From assembly GCA_020636275.1 (NCBI GenBank), contig JACJYD010000001.1:2074719-2138718 (forward strand): DNA of 64,000 nt, given 5' to 3'. The notes under the pieces were generated by a model. That model had not been told where the DNA came from. It did not search any database and saw nothing but the letters and a program-made list of their open reading frames with translations. This stretch comes from Lewinellaceae bacterium (GTDB lineage: Bacteria > Bacteroidota > Bacteroidia > Chitinophagales > Saprospiraceae). Numbering within the stretch: the first letter of the stretch is position 1; every line of letters starts with the position of its first letter. This document shows, one piece after another, positions 38,512-46,597 of this stretch. The position numbers and the translations under genes are program-made.

Positions 38512-38591
38512 TTGAGTTTTTAAGTTTATTAGGGTATGAGTTTTGAGGGTATGAGTTTTTAAAAACTCATACCCTCATAAACTCAAAAACT
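38512..38591. repeat. Simple-sequence hairpin between emo and the radical SAM gene
   Basis: The core is a perfect palindrome with 16-bp arms (38545-38560, 38561-38576) and no loop, flanked by imperfect TTTTTGAGTTTTTAAG / CTCAAAAAC complements. It belongs to the AGTTTATAAG family. Confidence 0.85.
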
Positions 38592-38600
38592 AACATACCA

Positions 38601-40691
38601 TCAAATCGCTTCTTCTACAAGTTCAATAATATCCTTCACCGCGATCTTGTCCTCGTTGCCGGAGGATTTCACGGCGTCGTTGTACATGGTGTAGTCCTTC
38701 GGGCAGGCGACGATGAAGAGGTTGACGCCATCGATCTCGAGGGCTTCTTCGATGCGCTGCACGCTGGGTCGTTTTTCGAGTTTCGAATCATCCATCCAGA
38801 TGCGGCCGCCACCGGCGCCACAGCAGAAGGAATTGGCGCCGCAGCGCCGCATTTCGTGAAACTCGACGCCCAGGGCCTCCAGGAGCTTCCGCGGGGCCTC
38901 GGTCTCGCCGTTGTAGCGGCCGAGGTAGCAGGGATCATGGTAGGTCACTTTGTAGTGGCTGAGTTTTTTGGAAAATTTCAACTTGCCTTCGTCCAGGAGT
39001 TTGCAAAGGAGTCCGGTGTAGTGATGTACTGGGTAAGAGGCCCCGAATTCGGGATATTCGTTCTTAAGGGTATTGAATGTGTGCGGGTCGGTCGTAATGA
39101 TCTCCTTGAACTCGGCTTCTTCGAAGGCGGCCATGTTGTCTTCGACGAGCATTTCGAAAAGACCTTCCTCGCCGATGCGGCGCACGTCGTTGCCGGCGTT
39201 CTTCTCGGCTTCGTAAAGGATGCCGAAATCGATCCCCAATTTTTCGAAAATACCGGCCACCTTGCGGGTCATGCCCTGCACGGCGGAATCGTAGGAGGCA
39301 TAGTCACCTACGAACCAGAGGTACTCGACGGGCTCTTTGCGGGCATCCTTGATCTTGAACGGCAATTCTTTGGTCCACTTGGCGCGCATGCGGTCGGACT
39401 GGCCGAAGGAATTGCCGTAGTCGCCGATGTTGGCCAGGGTATCCTGGAGGCTGTTTTCCATCGTGCCGGCGTCGACCAGGGTGCGGCGCAGGTTGACGAT
39501 ACTGGTGAGGTGCTCGATGCCGACGGGGCAGGCTTCGACGCAGGCCATGCAGGTGGTGCAGGACCAAAGCGTATCGGCCTTGATAATATCGCCGGCGACG
39601 GCGGGCGCTTTTTCGCCCTTGCCTTCCTTTACGCCGGTTGCGTAGGTTTGACCAAACCATTCGGAGGTGCCGTTCCCGATGCTGGCATCCGCATAGGTAC
39701 GCAGGTCGAGAATGAGGTCCCTCGGCGAGAGGGGCGCCCCGGAGGCGTTGGCGGGACAGGCTACGTGGCAGCGGCCGCACTTCGTGCAGGAGTCGAAATC
39801 CAGCAGTTCTTTCCAGGTGAAATCCTCGATCTTGCGGTAGCCCTGGCCTTGTTTCATTTTCTCCTCCGACACCCGTGGCAAGCGCTTGGCCGCCAGGTCA
39901 TCCTTAAACATCAGGTTGGCGTAGTCCAGCAGCATATGCATGGCCTTGGAATAGGGGATGTAGGCGATGAACCCCAGCACGAAGATGCCGTGTATCCACC
40001 ACACATAGGGGTGGAGGGTGTTGGCGGTGTTTTCCCCAAACATTTTGGCCAGGGTATTCCCCACTGGCGACCAAACTTCAAAAGCGGGCATGCCGTCGGC
40101 TGAAATGCGGAGCGCCTCAATGAAGTAGCCCGTGACGCCGATGATCAACAGGAGCCAAAGGAATGCCTTGTCGTCCTTTTTGTAGCCCGAGCGGTCGTAC
40201 TGTCCTTCCTTCAGGTCGGGGCGCTTGTAGTCGAGTTGTGGCGGTTTTGAGCCCCTTCTGAACAACATCATCAGCAAGCCGACGATGAACAGGACGCCAA
40301 ACACATCCAGGAAAAGCGAAAACCACTGGTAGAAGCCGCCCTGCAACAGACGGTTTTCCGCTCCGAAGGCCAGTTCCACCATATCGTGGTCGACGGCCAC
40401 GATGACGGTTCCGATAAACAGGACCACAAAGCCCCAGAAGATCATCCAGTGGGCAGTGCCCGCGTAAGTGTCGCGTTTGTACACCGTGCGGTTGGTGGCC
40501 ATGGCACCCAGTGCTTTGAAAAACCGTCCGACGAGGTTGTTAAACCGTCCGGCATCGGTACCCCTCCGGTATTTTCGATACCGGCGGTAGAAGCCGTAGA
40601 GGAAAAAAGCAATCGTCGCGAGTCCTGCGATGTAGAAGACGATCTGCATCCAAAGCGGGAAGTGGCGGAAAACTTCTCTGGTGATTTCCAT
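38601..40691 (-). CDS. emo: EMO: ETF:(mena)quinone oxidoreductase, membrane-bound HdrD/HdrE-like fusion
   Basis: Encodes 696 residues. The N-terminus has about six membrane helices (about 15-260), like NarI/HdrE, with His residues in helices (H81, H227, H234) suited to haem b. Two 4Fe-4S motifs follow: Cys302/305/308/312 (CTKCGRCHVACP) and Cys378/381/384/388. A CCG domain at about 590-690 carries DPCYLGRYNGETEAP and FCCGAGGG. In EMO proteins known from syntrophic bacteria this layout passes electrons from EtfAB to menaquinone. Immediately after etfB-etfA in the cluster, it would link sHdr to the respiratory chain. A hairpin lies between etfA and this gene. Confidence 0.85.
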   Translation of the reverse strand: MEITREVFRHFPLWMQIVFYIAGLATIAFFLYGFYRRYRKYRRGTDAGRFNNLVGRFFKALGAMATNRTVYKRDTYAGTAHWMIFWGFVVLFIGTVIVAVDHDMVELAFGAENRLLQGGFYQWFSLFLDVFGVLFIVGLLMMLFRRGSKPPQLDYKRPDLKEGQYDRSGYKKDDKAFLWLLLIIGVTGYFIEALRISADGMPAFEVWSPVGNTLAKMFGENTANTLHPYVWWIHGIFVLGFIAYIPYSKAMHMLLDYANLMFKDDLAAKRLPRVSEEKMKQGQGYRKIEDFTWKELLDFDSCTKCGRCHVACPANASGAPLSPRDLILDLRTYADASIGNGTSEWFGQTYATGVKEGKGEKAPAVAGDIIKADTLWSCTTCMACVEACPVGIEHLTSIVNLRRTLVDAGTMENSLQDTLANIGDYGNSFGQSDRMRAKWTKELPFKIKDARKEPVEYLWFVGDYASYDSAVQGMTRKVAGIFEKLGIDFGILYEAEKNAGNDVRRIGEEGLFEMLVEDNMAAFEEAEFKEIITTDPHTFNTLKNEYPEFGASYPVHHYTGLLCKLLDEGKLKFSKKLSHYKVTYHDPCYLGRYNGETEAPRKLLEALGVEFHEMRRCGANSFCCGAGGGRIWMDDSKLEKRPSVQRIEEALEIDGVNLFIVACPKDYTMYNDAVKSSGNEDKIAVKDIIELVEEAI

Positions 40692-40708
40692 AACAAGAAA
40701 TTTATATC

Positions 40709-40740
40709 GAACAGTGCCCGATGGCCATCGGGCACTGTTC
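40709..40740. repeat. 32-bp perfect palindrome between etfA and emo
   Basis: Arms of 16 bp (40709-40724, 40725-40740) with no loop. It lies between the etfA stop and the emo start, in the middle of the operon. It may cause partial termination or protect mRNA ends. Confidence 0.88.
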
Positions 40741-40745
40741 CTATT

Positions 40746-41681
40746 TTACAATTTATCCACCAAGGCCGGCACCACATCAAACAGATCCTCCGTGACACCA
40801 TAATGGGCATAGGAGAAGATCGGGGCTTTCGGGTCGGTATTGATAGCGATGATGCATTCGGCATCTTTCATGCCCTCGATGTGCTCGGGGGCTCCGCTGA
40901 TGCCTACGGCGATGTAAAGCTTGGGTTTGACCTTGAGGCCGGATTTGCCCACCTGGCGGGTCTTCGGCAGCCATTTGGCGTCGACGATGGGGCGGGAGGA
41001 AGACAGGGCTCCGCCGAGTTTGTCGGCCAGGGCCTGCACCACGGGCAGGTTATCTTCGCTCTGGATGCCGCGGCCCACGCTGACGAGGATCGGTGACTGG
41101 GTGATATCGACGTCGCCTCCGGCGGGCTCGATGAGCTTTTTGAATTTGACCTTCAGGCCGCTGAGGTCGGGAGCGGGGGCGTCCTCGACGGCAGCGCCGC
41201 CGCCTTTACCTGCGGCAGCAGGGAAGGAACCTGGTATAACGGCTGCTACGAAGCGGTCGCCGTCTACGGCGGATTCTACATTCATTTTGCCGCCGTAGAG
41301 CTGGCTGGTGACGTGGTTGCCGGAAATGCCGGTGGCGTAGGCCACCAGGGGCATATCGCAATCGACGCAGATGCCGGCGGCGATATCCACGCCCTGGGAG
41401 GTGTAGGCCACGAGGACGGCTTTCGGTGCATGGGCGCTTACCAGACTGGCGATGGTCTTGCCGTAGGCTTCGGGATTGTACTCGGCCAGTTCGGGGCTGT
41501 CGACGTAGAGTACTTTGTCGGCGGCGAAATCGGCTGCCAGGCCTTTGGCGCCGCTGCCGAGCAATACAGCTACGACCTGTCCGCCTGCTGCGAGTTCTTT
41601 TGCTTTGCCCAGCATTTCGTAGGTAACGTCGTCAACTTTACCCTTGAGGTGTTCGGCTATGACGAATATGTTGTTTGCCAT
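40746..41681 (-). CDS. etfA: Electron-transfer flavoprotein subunit alpha
   Basis: Encodes 311 residues, typical length. The N-terminal alpha/beta half is followed by the FAD-binding half, visible as VSVGRGIQSEDNLPVVQALADKLGGALSSSRPIVD (first part, about 205) and TRQVGKSGLKVKPKLYIAVGISG, then HIEGM..AECIIAINTDPKAPIF. It forms the FAD-carrying partner of EtfB. In type II sHdr clusters etfAB-emo are expected in this order. It would accept electrons from the sHdr complex or LbpA (inference) and deliver them to EMO. It starts 19 bp after etfB. Confidence 0.92.
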   Translation of the reverse strand: MANNIFVIAEHLKGKVDDVTYEMLGKAKELAAGGQVVAVLLGSGAKGLAADFAADKVLYVDSPELAEYNPEAYGKTIASLVSAHAPKAVLVAYTSQGVDIAAGICVDCDMPLVAYATGISGNHVTSQLYGGKMNVESAVDGDRFVAAVIPGSFPAAAGKGGGAAVEDAPAPDLSGLKVKFKKLIEPAGGDVDITQSPILVSVGRGIQSEDNLPVVQALADKLGGALSSSRPIVDAKWLPKTRQVGKSGLKVKPKLYIAVGISGAPEHIEGMKDAECIIAINTDPKAPIFSYAHYGVTEDLFDVVPALVDKL

Positions 41682-41700
41682 TTTTTATCGTTTAGAGGGT

Positions 41701-42456
41701 TTACATCTTGGATTTAATGATCTCGGCCAGTTTCGCCGCCACATCTGCGGCCGAGCCGCTGATCATTTCCGCTCCACCGCCCGTTTCGGGCTTGAACATG
41801 CGGCTGATGGATGAGCCGGAGGACACGCCGGGGTCGCCGCCCGCTATTTCCTCCAGTTCGGTGGATTTCATGGCCTGGCGCACGCGGGCTACGGGTACGT
41901 AACGCGGTGTTTCACGCGCAGCCTGTACGCCCAGCACGACCGGCATGGAAGCTTCAAATTCGGCAACCATTCCGCCACCGTATTCCTTGTGCACGGTCAC
42001 ATTCCCACCGCTCACTTCTACGCCGGTCACGACGCTGACGTGGGGCAGGCCGAGATAATGGGCGAGCAGCACAGCGATCTGTCCGTCCCGGTCTTCGACC
42101 GACTGCACGCCGGTGAGCACGAGGCCGGGGTTCATACCACCGATGACCCCGGCAAGCACCTTGGCGGCTGCGCGATTGGAGATGCCTGCATAGTTGCCGG
42201 TCACCTTTACCACCCGGTCGGCGCCTTTCGCTGCGGCGGCGTAGAGGGCTTTGTCGATGTCGTCGCCGTCGAGGGCGATCGCGATCACGGCGCCGCCGTG
42301 GGCTTCTTTCAGGAGGAGGGCTTCCTCCAGGGCGTGATCGTCAAATTCGTTGACCTTGTATTTCAACCATTCCCGGTCGAGGTCTTTCCCCGAGGAATCG
42401 ATCTCCAGTTCTTCAACCAGATCGGGGACTTGCTTGATGGGTACAATGATGTTCAT
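41701..42456 (-). CDS. etfB: Electron-transfer flavoprotein subunit beta
   Basis: Encodes 251 residues. Conserved features are the start MNIIVPIKQVPD, the ALEEALLLKEAHGG segment, and the AMP/FAD-site region LTGVQSVEDRDGQIAVLLAHYLGLPHVS (about 115-142). EtfB may bind AMP or, in bifurcating types, a second FAD; the sequence does not decide which. It sits between a lipoyl synthase component and etfA in the sHdr operon, after a long hairpin. Spacing to etfA is 19 bp. Confidence 0.92.
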   Translation of the reverse strand: MNIIVPIKQVPDLVEELEIDSSGKDLDREWLKYKVNEFDDHALEEALLLKEAHGGAVIAIALDGDDIDKALYAAAAKGADRVVKVTGNYAGISNRAAAKVLAGVIGGMNPGLVLTGVQSVEDRDGQIAVLLAHYLGLPHVSVVTGVEVSGGNVTVHKEYGGGMVAEFEASMPVVLGVQAARETPRYVPVARVRQAMKSTELEEIAGGDPGVSSGSSISRMFKPETGGGAEMISGSAADVAAKLAEIIKSKM

Positions 42457-42461
42457 TATTT

Positions 42462-42580
42462 GTGAGTTTTGAATTTTTAGTGTTTAGTTTTTAGTTGGTT
42501 TTCAGTTTTCATTATTCAGTCTTTAGCATTCATACGGTATGAATTAACTAAGAACTAAAAATTAAAAACTAAAAACTCAT
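42462..42580. repeat. Simple-sequence inverted repeat overlapping the end of a lipS gene
   Basis: The arms are built from GTTTAGTTTTTAGTT-like units on the left and AACTAAAAATTAAAAACTAAAAACTC on the right, imperfectly paired. The right arm includes the last codons and stop (MSF, stop) of the radical SAM gene that ends at 42569. Confidence 0.75.
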
Positions 42581-43660
42581 CAAATCCTCCAAGGCCAATT
42601 CTCCCCGGATCTGCGCCAAGTCGTCAGCGATGGGCTGGAAGGGAAAATCGCGGTAGGGTTCGCTGGGGCGGTAGCTGCCGTAGGGGCGGGTACAGCCTGG
42701 TTCGCCGTTTTCGCCGGGGCATCCGTTTGTCATGAAAGGGATGCCGGCGTCGAGGGTGGTCAGGACCTTATTGATGCGGGAAGCGGAGGTTTCCAGCTTC
42801 ACCACGTTGCCTGCTTCGTCAAATTTTATCGCGTTGGGATCCAGGTCGTATTCTTCGATCAGGTGCTTGAGCAACTGGATGCGCCGCCAGCGGGTGATCG
42901 TCGCCTTTGGGGTATCGCCCATGCGGCTGTCGGGTTCGGGATTGAAGGAGAACAGGTAGGCCAGGATCTGTTTGGATTTCAGGTCGTAGAACATGTCGAC
43001 GAGGTCTTTGTCGGTCTCTCCCAAGCCGACCACGGTGTGAATGTTAACCTTCCAGGGGCCGTAGATCTCCCGCGAGTAATTGATGATATCCCAGTAATTG
43101 TCCCATTTTAGACCGCCTTTGGGCACGTTGGTACGGGTGTCGAAAAAGACTTTTTCCGAAACTGCATCCAAGCCCACACCGATCATGTCCGCGCCCAGGT
43201 TTTTGAGGTGTTGCAGCCGCTCCCGGTTGAGGGTGGGAGGGGCGACCAGCAGGGAAAGCGGAGTTTTGATCTTCGCCGCGATCCGCTCGGTGATGTCGGC
43301 GGTGTCGTCGTAGGCGGAGCCGTGGGTCACCATGGAGATGCACAGGCGGGTGAGTTTTTGCTCGTATTTGGCCATGCGCTCGACCACCAGATCGGTTTCA
43401 TACAGCGGCCAATCGACTCGGATGAAGGACTTGTCTTCGTAATCGCCAGGGCGGGTTCGTGCCAGTCCGCAGTAACCGCAATCAGACAGGCAGCCGTTGT
43501 CGTAGTTGAGCAACAGGTTGATGCCGCCGAAGTCGAAGTCGCGTGCGAAGCGGCCGGATTGCAAGCGCAGCGCCATGGCACTGGCGCCGCTGAGCCGCAC
43601 ATAGTTGGGACTGATCTTTTTGGTCTCTTCGGTGGTGACTGTTTGTAATGGAAATTCCAT
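42569..43660 (-). CDS. Radical SAM lipoyl-synthase component (LipS type)
   Basis: Encodes 363 residues with the radical SAM motif Cys57-x3-Cys61-x2-Cys64 (GCLSDCGYCGLARTRPG). A TIM-barrel-like chain follows (ADMIGVGLDAVSEKVFFDT; HTVVGLGETDKDLV; FSFNPEPDSRM). It has a further possible cluster ligand set near the C-terminus (NGCPGENGEPGCTRPYG). The resemblance is to biotin-synthase-like enzymes. In sHdr clusters two such proteins, LipS1 and LipS2, together insert the sulfurs into octanoyl-LbpA in place of LipA. Which of the two this is I cannot decide. It is next to the sLpl ligase and the second LipS gene. Confidence 0.8.
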   Translation of the reverse strand: MEFPLQTVTTEETKKISPNYVRLSGASAMALRLQSGRFARDFDFGGINLLLNYDNGCLSDCGYCGLARTRPGDYEDKSFIRVDWPLYETDLVVERMAKYEQKLTRLCISMVTHGSAYDDTADITERIAAKIKTPLSLLVAPPTLNRERLQHLKNLGADMIGVGLDAVSEKVFFDTRTNVPKGGLKWDNYWDIINYSREIYGPWKVNIHTVVGLGETDKDLVDMFYDLKSKQILAYLFSFNPEPDSRMGDTPKATITRWRRIQLLKHLIEEYDLDPNAIKFDEAGNVVKLETSASRINKVLTTLDAGIPFMTNGCPGENGEPGCTRPYGSYRPSEPYRDFPFQPIADDLAQIRGELALEDLMSF

Positions 43661-43689
43661 CTATGGTTATTTTATCGATTATTGCATGG

Positions 43690-43780
43690 GTTGTTGAAGA
43701 GTTGAAGAGTTGAAGAGAAAAATCCTTCAACTCTTCAACTCTTCAACCTTTCAACTCTTCAACTCTTCAACTCTTCAACC
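43690..43780. repeat. Simple-sequence hairpin with 23-bp perfect arms, GTTGAAGA family
   Basis: Arms 43693-43715 and 43725-43747 are perfect, made of three GTTGAAGA units each. The right arm continues as further TTCAACTC units to about 43780, which encode the last residues of the ligase gene (KVEELKS, stop). Confidence 0.9.
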
Positions 43781-44916
43781 TTTCCGCTTTCCTCCGGATA
43801 ATAACACGCCCCCTGATACGTATACCGCTCAGCGGCATGGGCCCTTTGGGCCGCCATCCAAATGGCGTTGGTTACGTCTTCGGGGTTGATCTGCAGGTCC
43901 GGGTGTTCATTTTTCGAAAAAACGGCGAACACCACTTTTTCAATGGCGGCTTTGTCCAACGGACTCCACTTCAGCTGCGATTCGATCTTGCTGAACAGTT
44001 CGGTATCTTCCAGAAAGTCGCCGGTGATGAGCACGCTTTTGATCGTTTCGCCTTTCAATCCGATATAGGTGCGCAGCAAGCCGGCGGGGGTTTTCTTCAA
44101 GCTCATGCCCGACATGTCTGCCTGGGGGGAGCGCTGGAACAGCCATTCTTCCTGGTGGTAGCGCTCTTCGGCAAGGCGATTGATATGGTTTCGCTCCTCC
44201 GCCGTGACGGCCTGTTCTTCCAGATTTATTTGGAAATAAGATGCGTATTGCTCCTGGATCAATTGCCGCACTTCCTCTACCGGTACTTTTCGGCCCGCTT
44301 CCCGCGAAACGGTGGTGATCCGCTGGGCGACCGATTCCACTTTTTGCTTGTCTGAAAATTTCTGGATTGGTATCTGCAACACCTTGAGCATTTGCGGGAT
44401 ATCGAGGTCGACCAGCAGACTGGTGTGGAAATGGAAGGCCCCGTTCGGGTCGACGTAGACGCCCAGTCCTGCGATCTTCTTTCCGCCGACCTCCAGGTCG
44501 TTCTTGGCCCGGAAGGTCGCCTGGATCCCCAATTTGGCCAGGGCCTGCACGACGGGAACCGAGAGCTGGGCGCACAGGTCGCGGATCGTTTGCCACTCAA
44601 ATCGCTTCGAATGGGAGGCCAGGCAAATGCCCAATTGATCCTTCCCCATTATGATAGCGCCACCCCCCGTCAAACGCCGTCCTACTTCTACCTCCTCCCG
44701 CTGGCAGGCATCCAGGTCCAGTTCCGCATGGATGTTCTGGAAGCGGCCGACGAGTGCACAGTGGTCGCGGTAGGTATAGAGCCGGAGGGTGGCTCCATGC
44801 TCCGTACTTTCCGCGGCATAGGTACTGGTGAAGAATTCATCCGCCGCCAGGCCGTAGCCGGCGGAGACGGCATCTTCGCGCACCAAACGCCAGGGGGTAT
44901 GTGAATTTAAGTTCAA
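43759..44916 (-). CDS. Lipoate-protein ligase of the sHdr-associated type (sLpl)
   Basis: Encodes about 385 residues. The BPL/LplA fold shows RRLTGGGAIIMGKDQLGICL (about 78-97, substrate-carboxylate loop) and KNDLEVGGKKIAGLG (about 150, catalytic Lys in KKIAG). A C-terminal accessory domain (about 245-370) would activate the substrate. In this cluster type the ligase attaches octanoate or lipoate to LbpA, after which LipS1/LipS2 act. There is no ATG near the N-terminus. The frame opens from TTG at 44967 inside a repeat, and TTG at 44916 before NLNSHTPWRL is a more natural start, but the choice is uncertain. The C-terminal residues come from a repeat. Confidence 0.82.
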   Translation of the reverse strand: MNLNSHTPWRLVREDAVSAGYGLAADEFFTSTYAAESTEHGATLRLYTYRDHCALVGRFQNIHAELDLDACQREEVEVGRRLTGGGAIIMGKDQLGICLASHSKRFEWQTIRDLCAQLSVPVVQALAKLGIQATFRAKNDLEVGGKKIAGLGVYVDPNGAFHFHTSLLVDLDIPQMLKVLQIPIQKFSDKQKVESVAQRITTVSREAGRKVPVEEVRQLIQEQYASYFQINLEEQAVTAEERNHINRLAEERYHQEEWLFQRSPQADMSGMSLKKTPAGLLRTYIGLKGETIKSVLITGDFLEDTELFSKIESQLKWSPLDKAAIEKVVFAVFSKNEHPDLQINPEDVTNAIWMAAQRAHAAERYTYQGACYYPEESGKVEELKS

Positions 44917-44931
44917 AGTTTTTTTTTTGTT

Positions 44932-45027
44932 TGAGGACGCAGATTTTTTAGGATTCTTTATGATCAATTATGATACATCATTGCCTATCATAACCAATCA
45001 TAAATGATCATAATATATCTGTGTACT
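44932..45027. repeat. ATGATCAATTATGAT-type inverted repeat with GGACGCAGAT ends
   Basis: A/T-rich arms of TATGATCAATTATGAT units face ATCATAAATGATCATAA. Outer ends are GAGGACGCAGAT and ATCTGTGT. A sibling with the same ends lies at 47.9 kb. It covers the region just before the start of the sLpl gene. Confidence 0.7.
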
Positions 45028-45038
45028 ATAAAAATCAA

Positions 45039-46025
45039 TCAATCACTTCCACAAGAGCAGCTGTTTTCAAAGAATGTAGGACGCAGTCCCATGGACTCCG
45101 AGAAGGCGATGATGCCTTCGGCGGGGTAGGCGATGCCATTGATGCCCGCTTCCACGGCGGCGCGATCCACTATTTTCTTGTACTCACCCAAGGGGCGGGC
45201 GCAACCCAGCATGATGTAGGTATCCGGCATTTTCAGGCGGGCCTGGAAAAAGAACCGGGATACTTCCGCCGGATCCGGTGGATCGATGCCCCACATATTC
45301 GTTTCGTGCATGGGGACGAGGATCACGAGGATCAGGGAATGGACCGGGTACTTGGCGATCATGTCGAGGGCGGCGTGTTCGCCCAGGAATTTTCCATAAT
45401 GAAGACCGAGAATGATATGCGGCCGCAAGCTCAGGCCGTGGGCCGAAAGCAGGGCCAGGGAGCGGTCGTAGTCCTCGATGGTCGCATCGAGATGGTAGAC
45501 CTCTTTGATGGTTTCATTGGAGCCGATGATATCGATGGCCACGCCGTCGACACCCGCGGCTTTGAGGGCGATAGCTTCCGACTCCTTGAGCACCAGGCCG
45601 GTATGCATGATGATCTTCATGCCCAGTTCCTCCTTGATGCGGCGGATGTCTTCGATGTGTTTCATGAAGGGCACCTCGCCCGTCTTTTTGGATCCACCGC
45701 TGATGAGGACAGATTCGGTGCCTTTCCGGGCCAGGTTTTGGCACATGTTGAACAGGCCCGCTTTTTGGTCGAGGGGGATCATCGGTTCGAGGATCTTCTT
45801 GTTGCAGTGGTCGCAATCCAGCGCGCAGCCGGCGCCTGTCAGGCTGATAGGCAGGAAGGCCAGCGGGTTCTTTTGTTCAAACTCCGGAATGGCATAGTGC
45901 TTTAGTCCGGGTGCGAAGAACTTGATCTCGTCGGAGAAATTGGCCCGGCGAATGGCGAAGGCTTGTTCCTGCAGGCTGGAAGTGGTGCTGAGGGAAGCTG
46001 CTGTTGTCAGGTTTTCAGTTTTCAA
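45039..46025 (-). CDS. Radical SAM lipoyl-synthase component (second LipS)
   Basis: Encodes 328 residues with the radical SAM motif Cys67-x3-Cys71-x2-Cys74 (GAGCALDCDHC), then VLISGGSKKTGEVPF, VDGVAIDIIGSNETI and HIILGLHYGKFLG. Near the C-terminus come GCARPLGEYK and a terminal SCSCGS. The segment FFAPGLKHYAIPEFEQ before the motif marks the LipS group. With the 42569 protein it should form the two-enzyme lipoyl synthase of this pathway. The only available start is TTG at 46025, in a repeat-like CTGAAAACTGAA stretch, so the N-terminus is uncertain. It follows lbpA2 by 19 bp. Confidence 0.82.
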   Translation of the reverse strand: MKTENLTTAASLSTTSSLQEQAFAIRRANFSDEIKFFAPGLKHYAIPEFEQKNPLAFLPISLTGAGCALDCDHCNKKILEPMIPLDQKAGLFNMCQNLARKGTESVLISGGSKKTGEVPFMKHIEDIRRIKEELGMKIIMHTGLVLKESEAIALKAAGVDGVAIDIIGSNETIKEVYHLDATIEDYDRSLALLSAHGLSLRPHIILGLHYGKFLGEHAALDMIAKYPVHSLILVILVPMHETNMWGIDPPDPAEVSRFFFQARLKMPDTYIMLGCARPLGEYKKIVDRAAVEAGINGIAYPAEGIIAFSESMGLRPTFFENSCSCGSD

Positions 46026-46044
46026 TGTTCAGTTTTCAGTGTTT

Positions 46045-46494
46045 TCAGGATTCGGCCAGCCAGCCTTTATCTTCGTATTTTTCGATCTCGGTTTCAAACC
46101 AGGCTTCGACTTCGGCTTCGCCGGAGAGGAGGTGGGACTGTTCGGAATCCCAGTTGGTCAGGTCGATCTCGGCGAGCCAGCCGCTACCGTAGGGGTCGGT
46201 ATTGAGCAAGCGTGGATTTTCCAACACTTTTTCATTTACGGCCACAATCGTTCCCGATACCGGCATTTTCAGGTGGCCGACGTGTTTTTCGGCCTCCACG
46301 CTGCCGAAGCTCTGACCTTTTGCGAAGCTGGCGCCTTCCTCTTCAAAGCGAACCGCCACGAAGGACCCGGTCGATTCCTGTACCAGCGGGCTCATGCCGA
46401 TGCGGGCAATGTTGCCGCTGATATCGAGCCAGAAGCCTTCTTCCGTGGCGTAGAAGAGGTCGGTGCGGATGGAGAGGTTCTTTATTTTTTTCAA
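46045..46494 (-). CDS. lbpA2: Lipoate-binding protein LbpA2 (GcvH-like)
   Basis: Encodes 149 residues from TTG at 46494. The longer frame (to 46566) is encoded by a repeat and is rejected. The fold is GcvH-like: a conserved IARIGMSPLVQ strand, then EAEKHVGHLKMPVSGTIV, in which the Lys eight residues before Pro is the expected lipoylation site (Lys70), and NPRLLNTDPYGSGWLAEI. There are no gcvP/gcvT neighbours. Its place among sHdr, LipS and ligase genes identifies it as an sHdr LbpA, a carrier of sulfur intermediates. It differs considerably from LbpA1. Confidence 0.85.
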   Translation of the reverse strand: MKKIKNLSIRTDLFYATEEGFWLDISGNIARIGMSPLVQESTGSFVAVRFEEEGASFAKGQSFGSVEAEKHVGHLKMPVSGTIVAVNEKVLENPRLLNTDPYGSGWLAEIDLTNWDSEQSHLLSGEAEVEAWFETEIEKYEDKGWLAES

Positions 46495-46502
46495 GGGAAA
46501 TC

Positions 46503-46597
46503 TATTTAAGTTTTTGAGTTTTTTAGAGTTTTTAAGATTATAAGGGTATAAGTTTTTAAGAAACAAAAACTTATACCCTTATAAACTTAAAAACTAC
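46503..46597. repeat. Simple-sequence hairpin with 20-bp perfect core
   Basis: Perfect arms 46538-46557 and 46565-46584 with a 7-base loop, flanked by TTTTTGAG / AACTTAAAAAC imperfect complements (AGTTTATAAG family). It fills the gap between shdrB3 and lbpA2. Confidence 0.88.

Noticed and set aside
43690..43780. Tandem TTCAACTC units that look like a small CRISPR array
   Set aside because: There are no unique spacers and no cas genes. The units are contiguous and form a perfect hairpin with the complementary units beside them.
42569..46025. Biotin synthase or LipA for the two radical SAM genes
   Set aside because: There are no other biotin genes, the CxxxCxxC context and neighbours match the LipS pair, and LipA's extra N-terminal CxxxxCxxxxxC motif is not seen.
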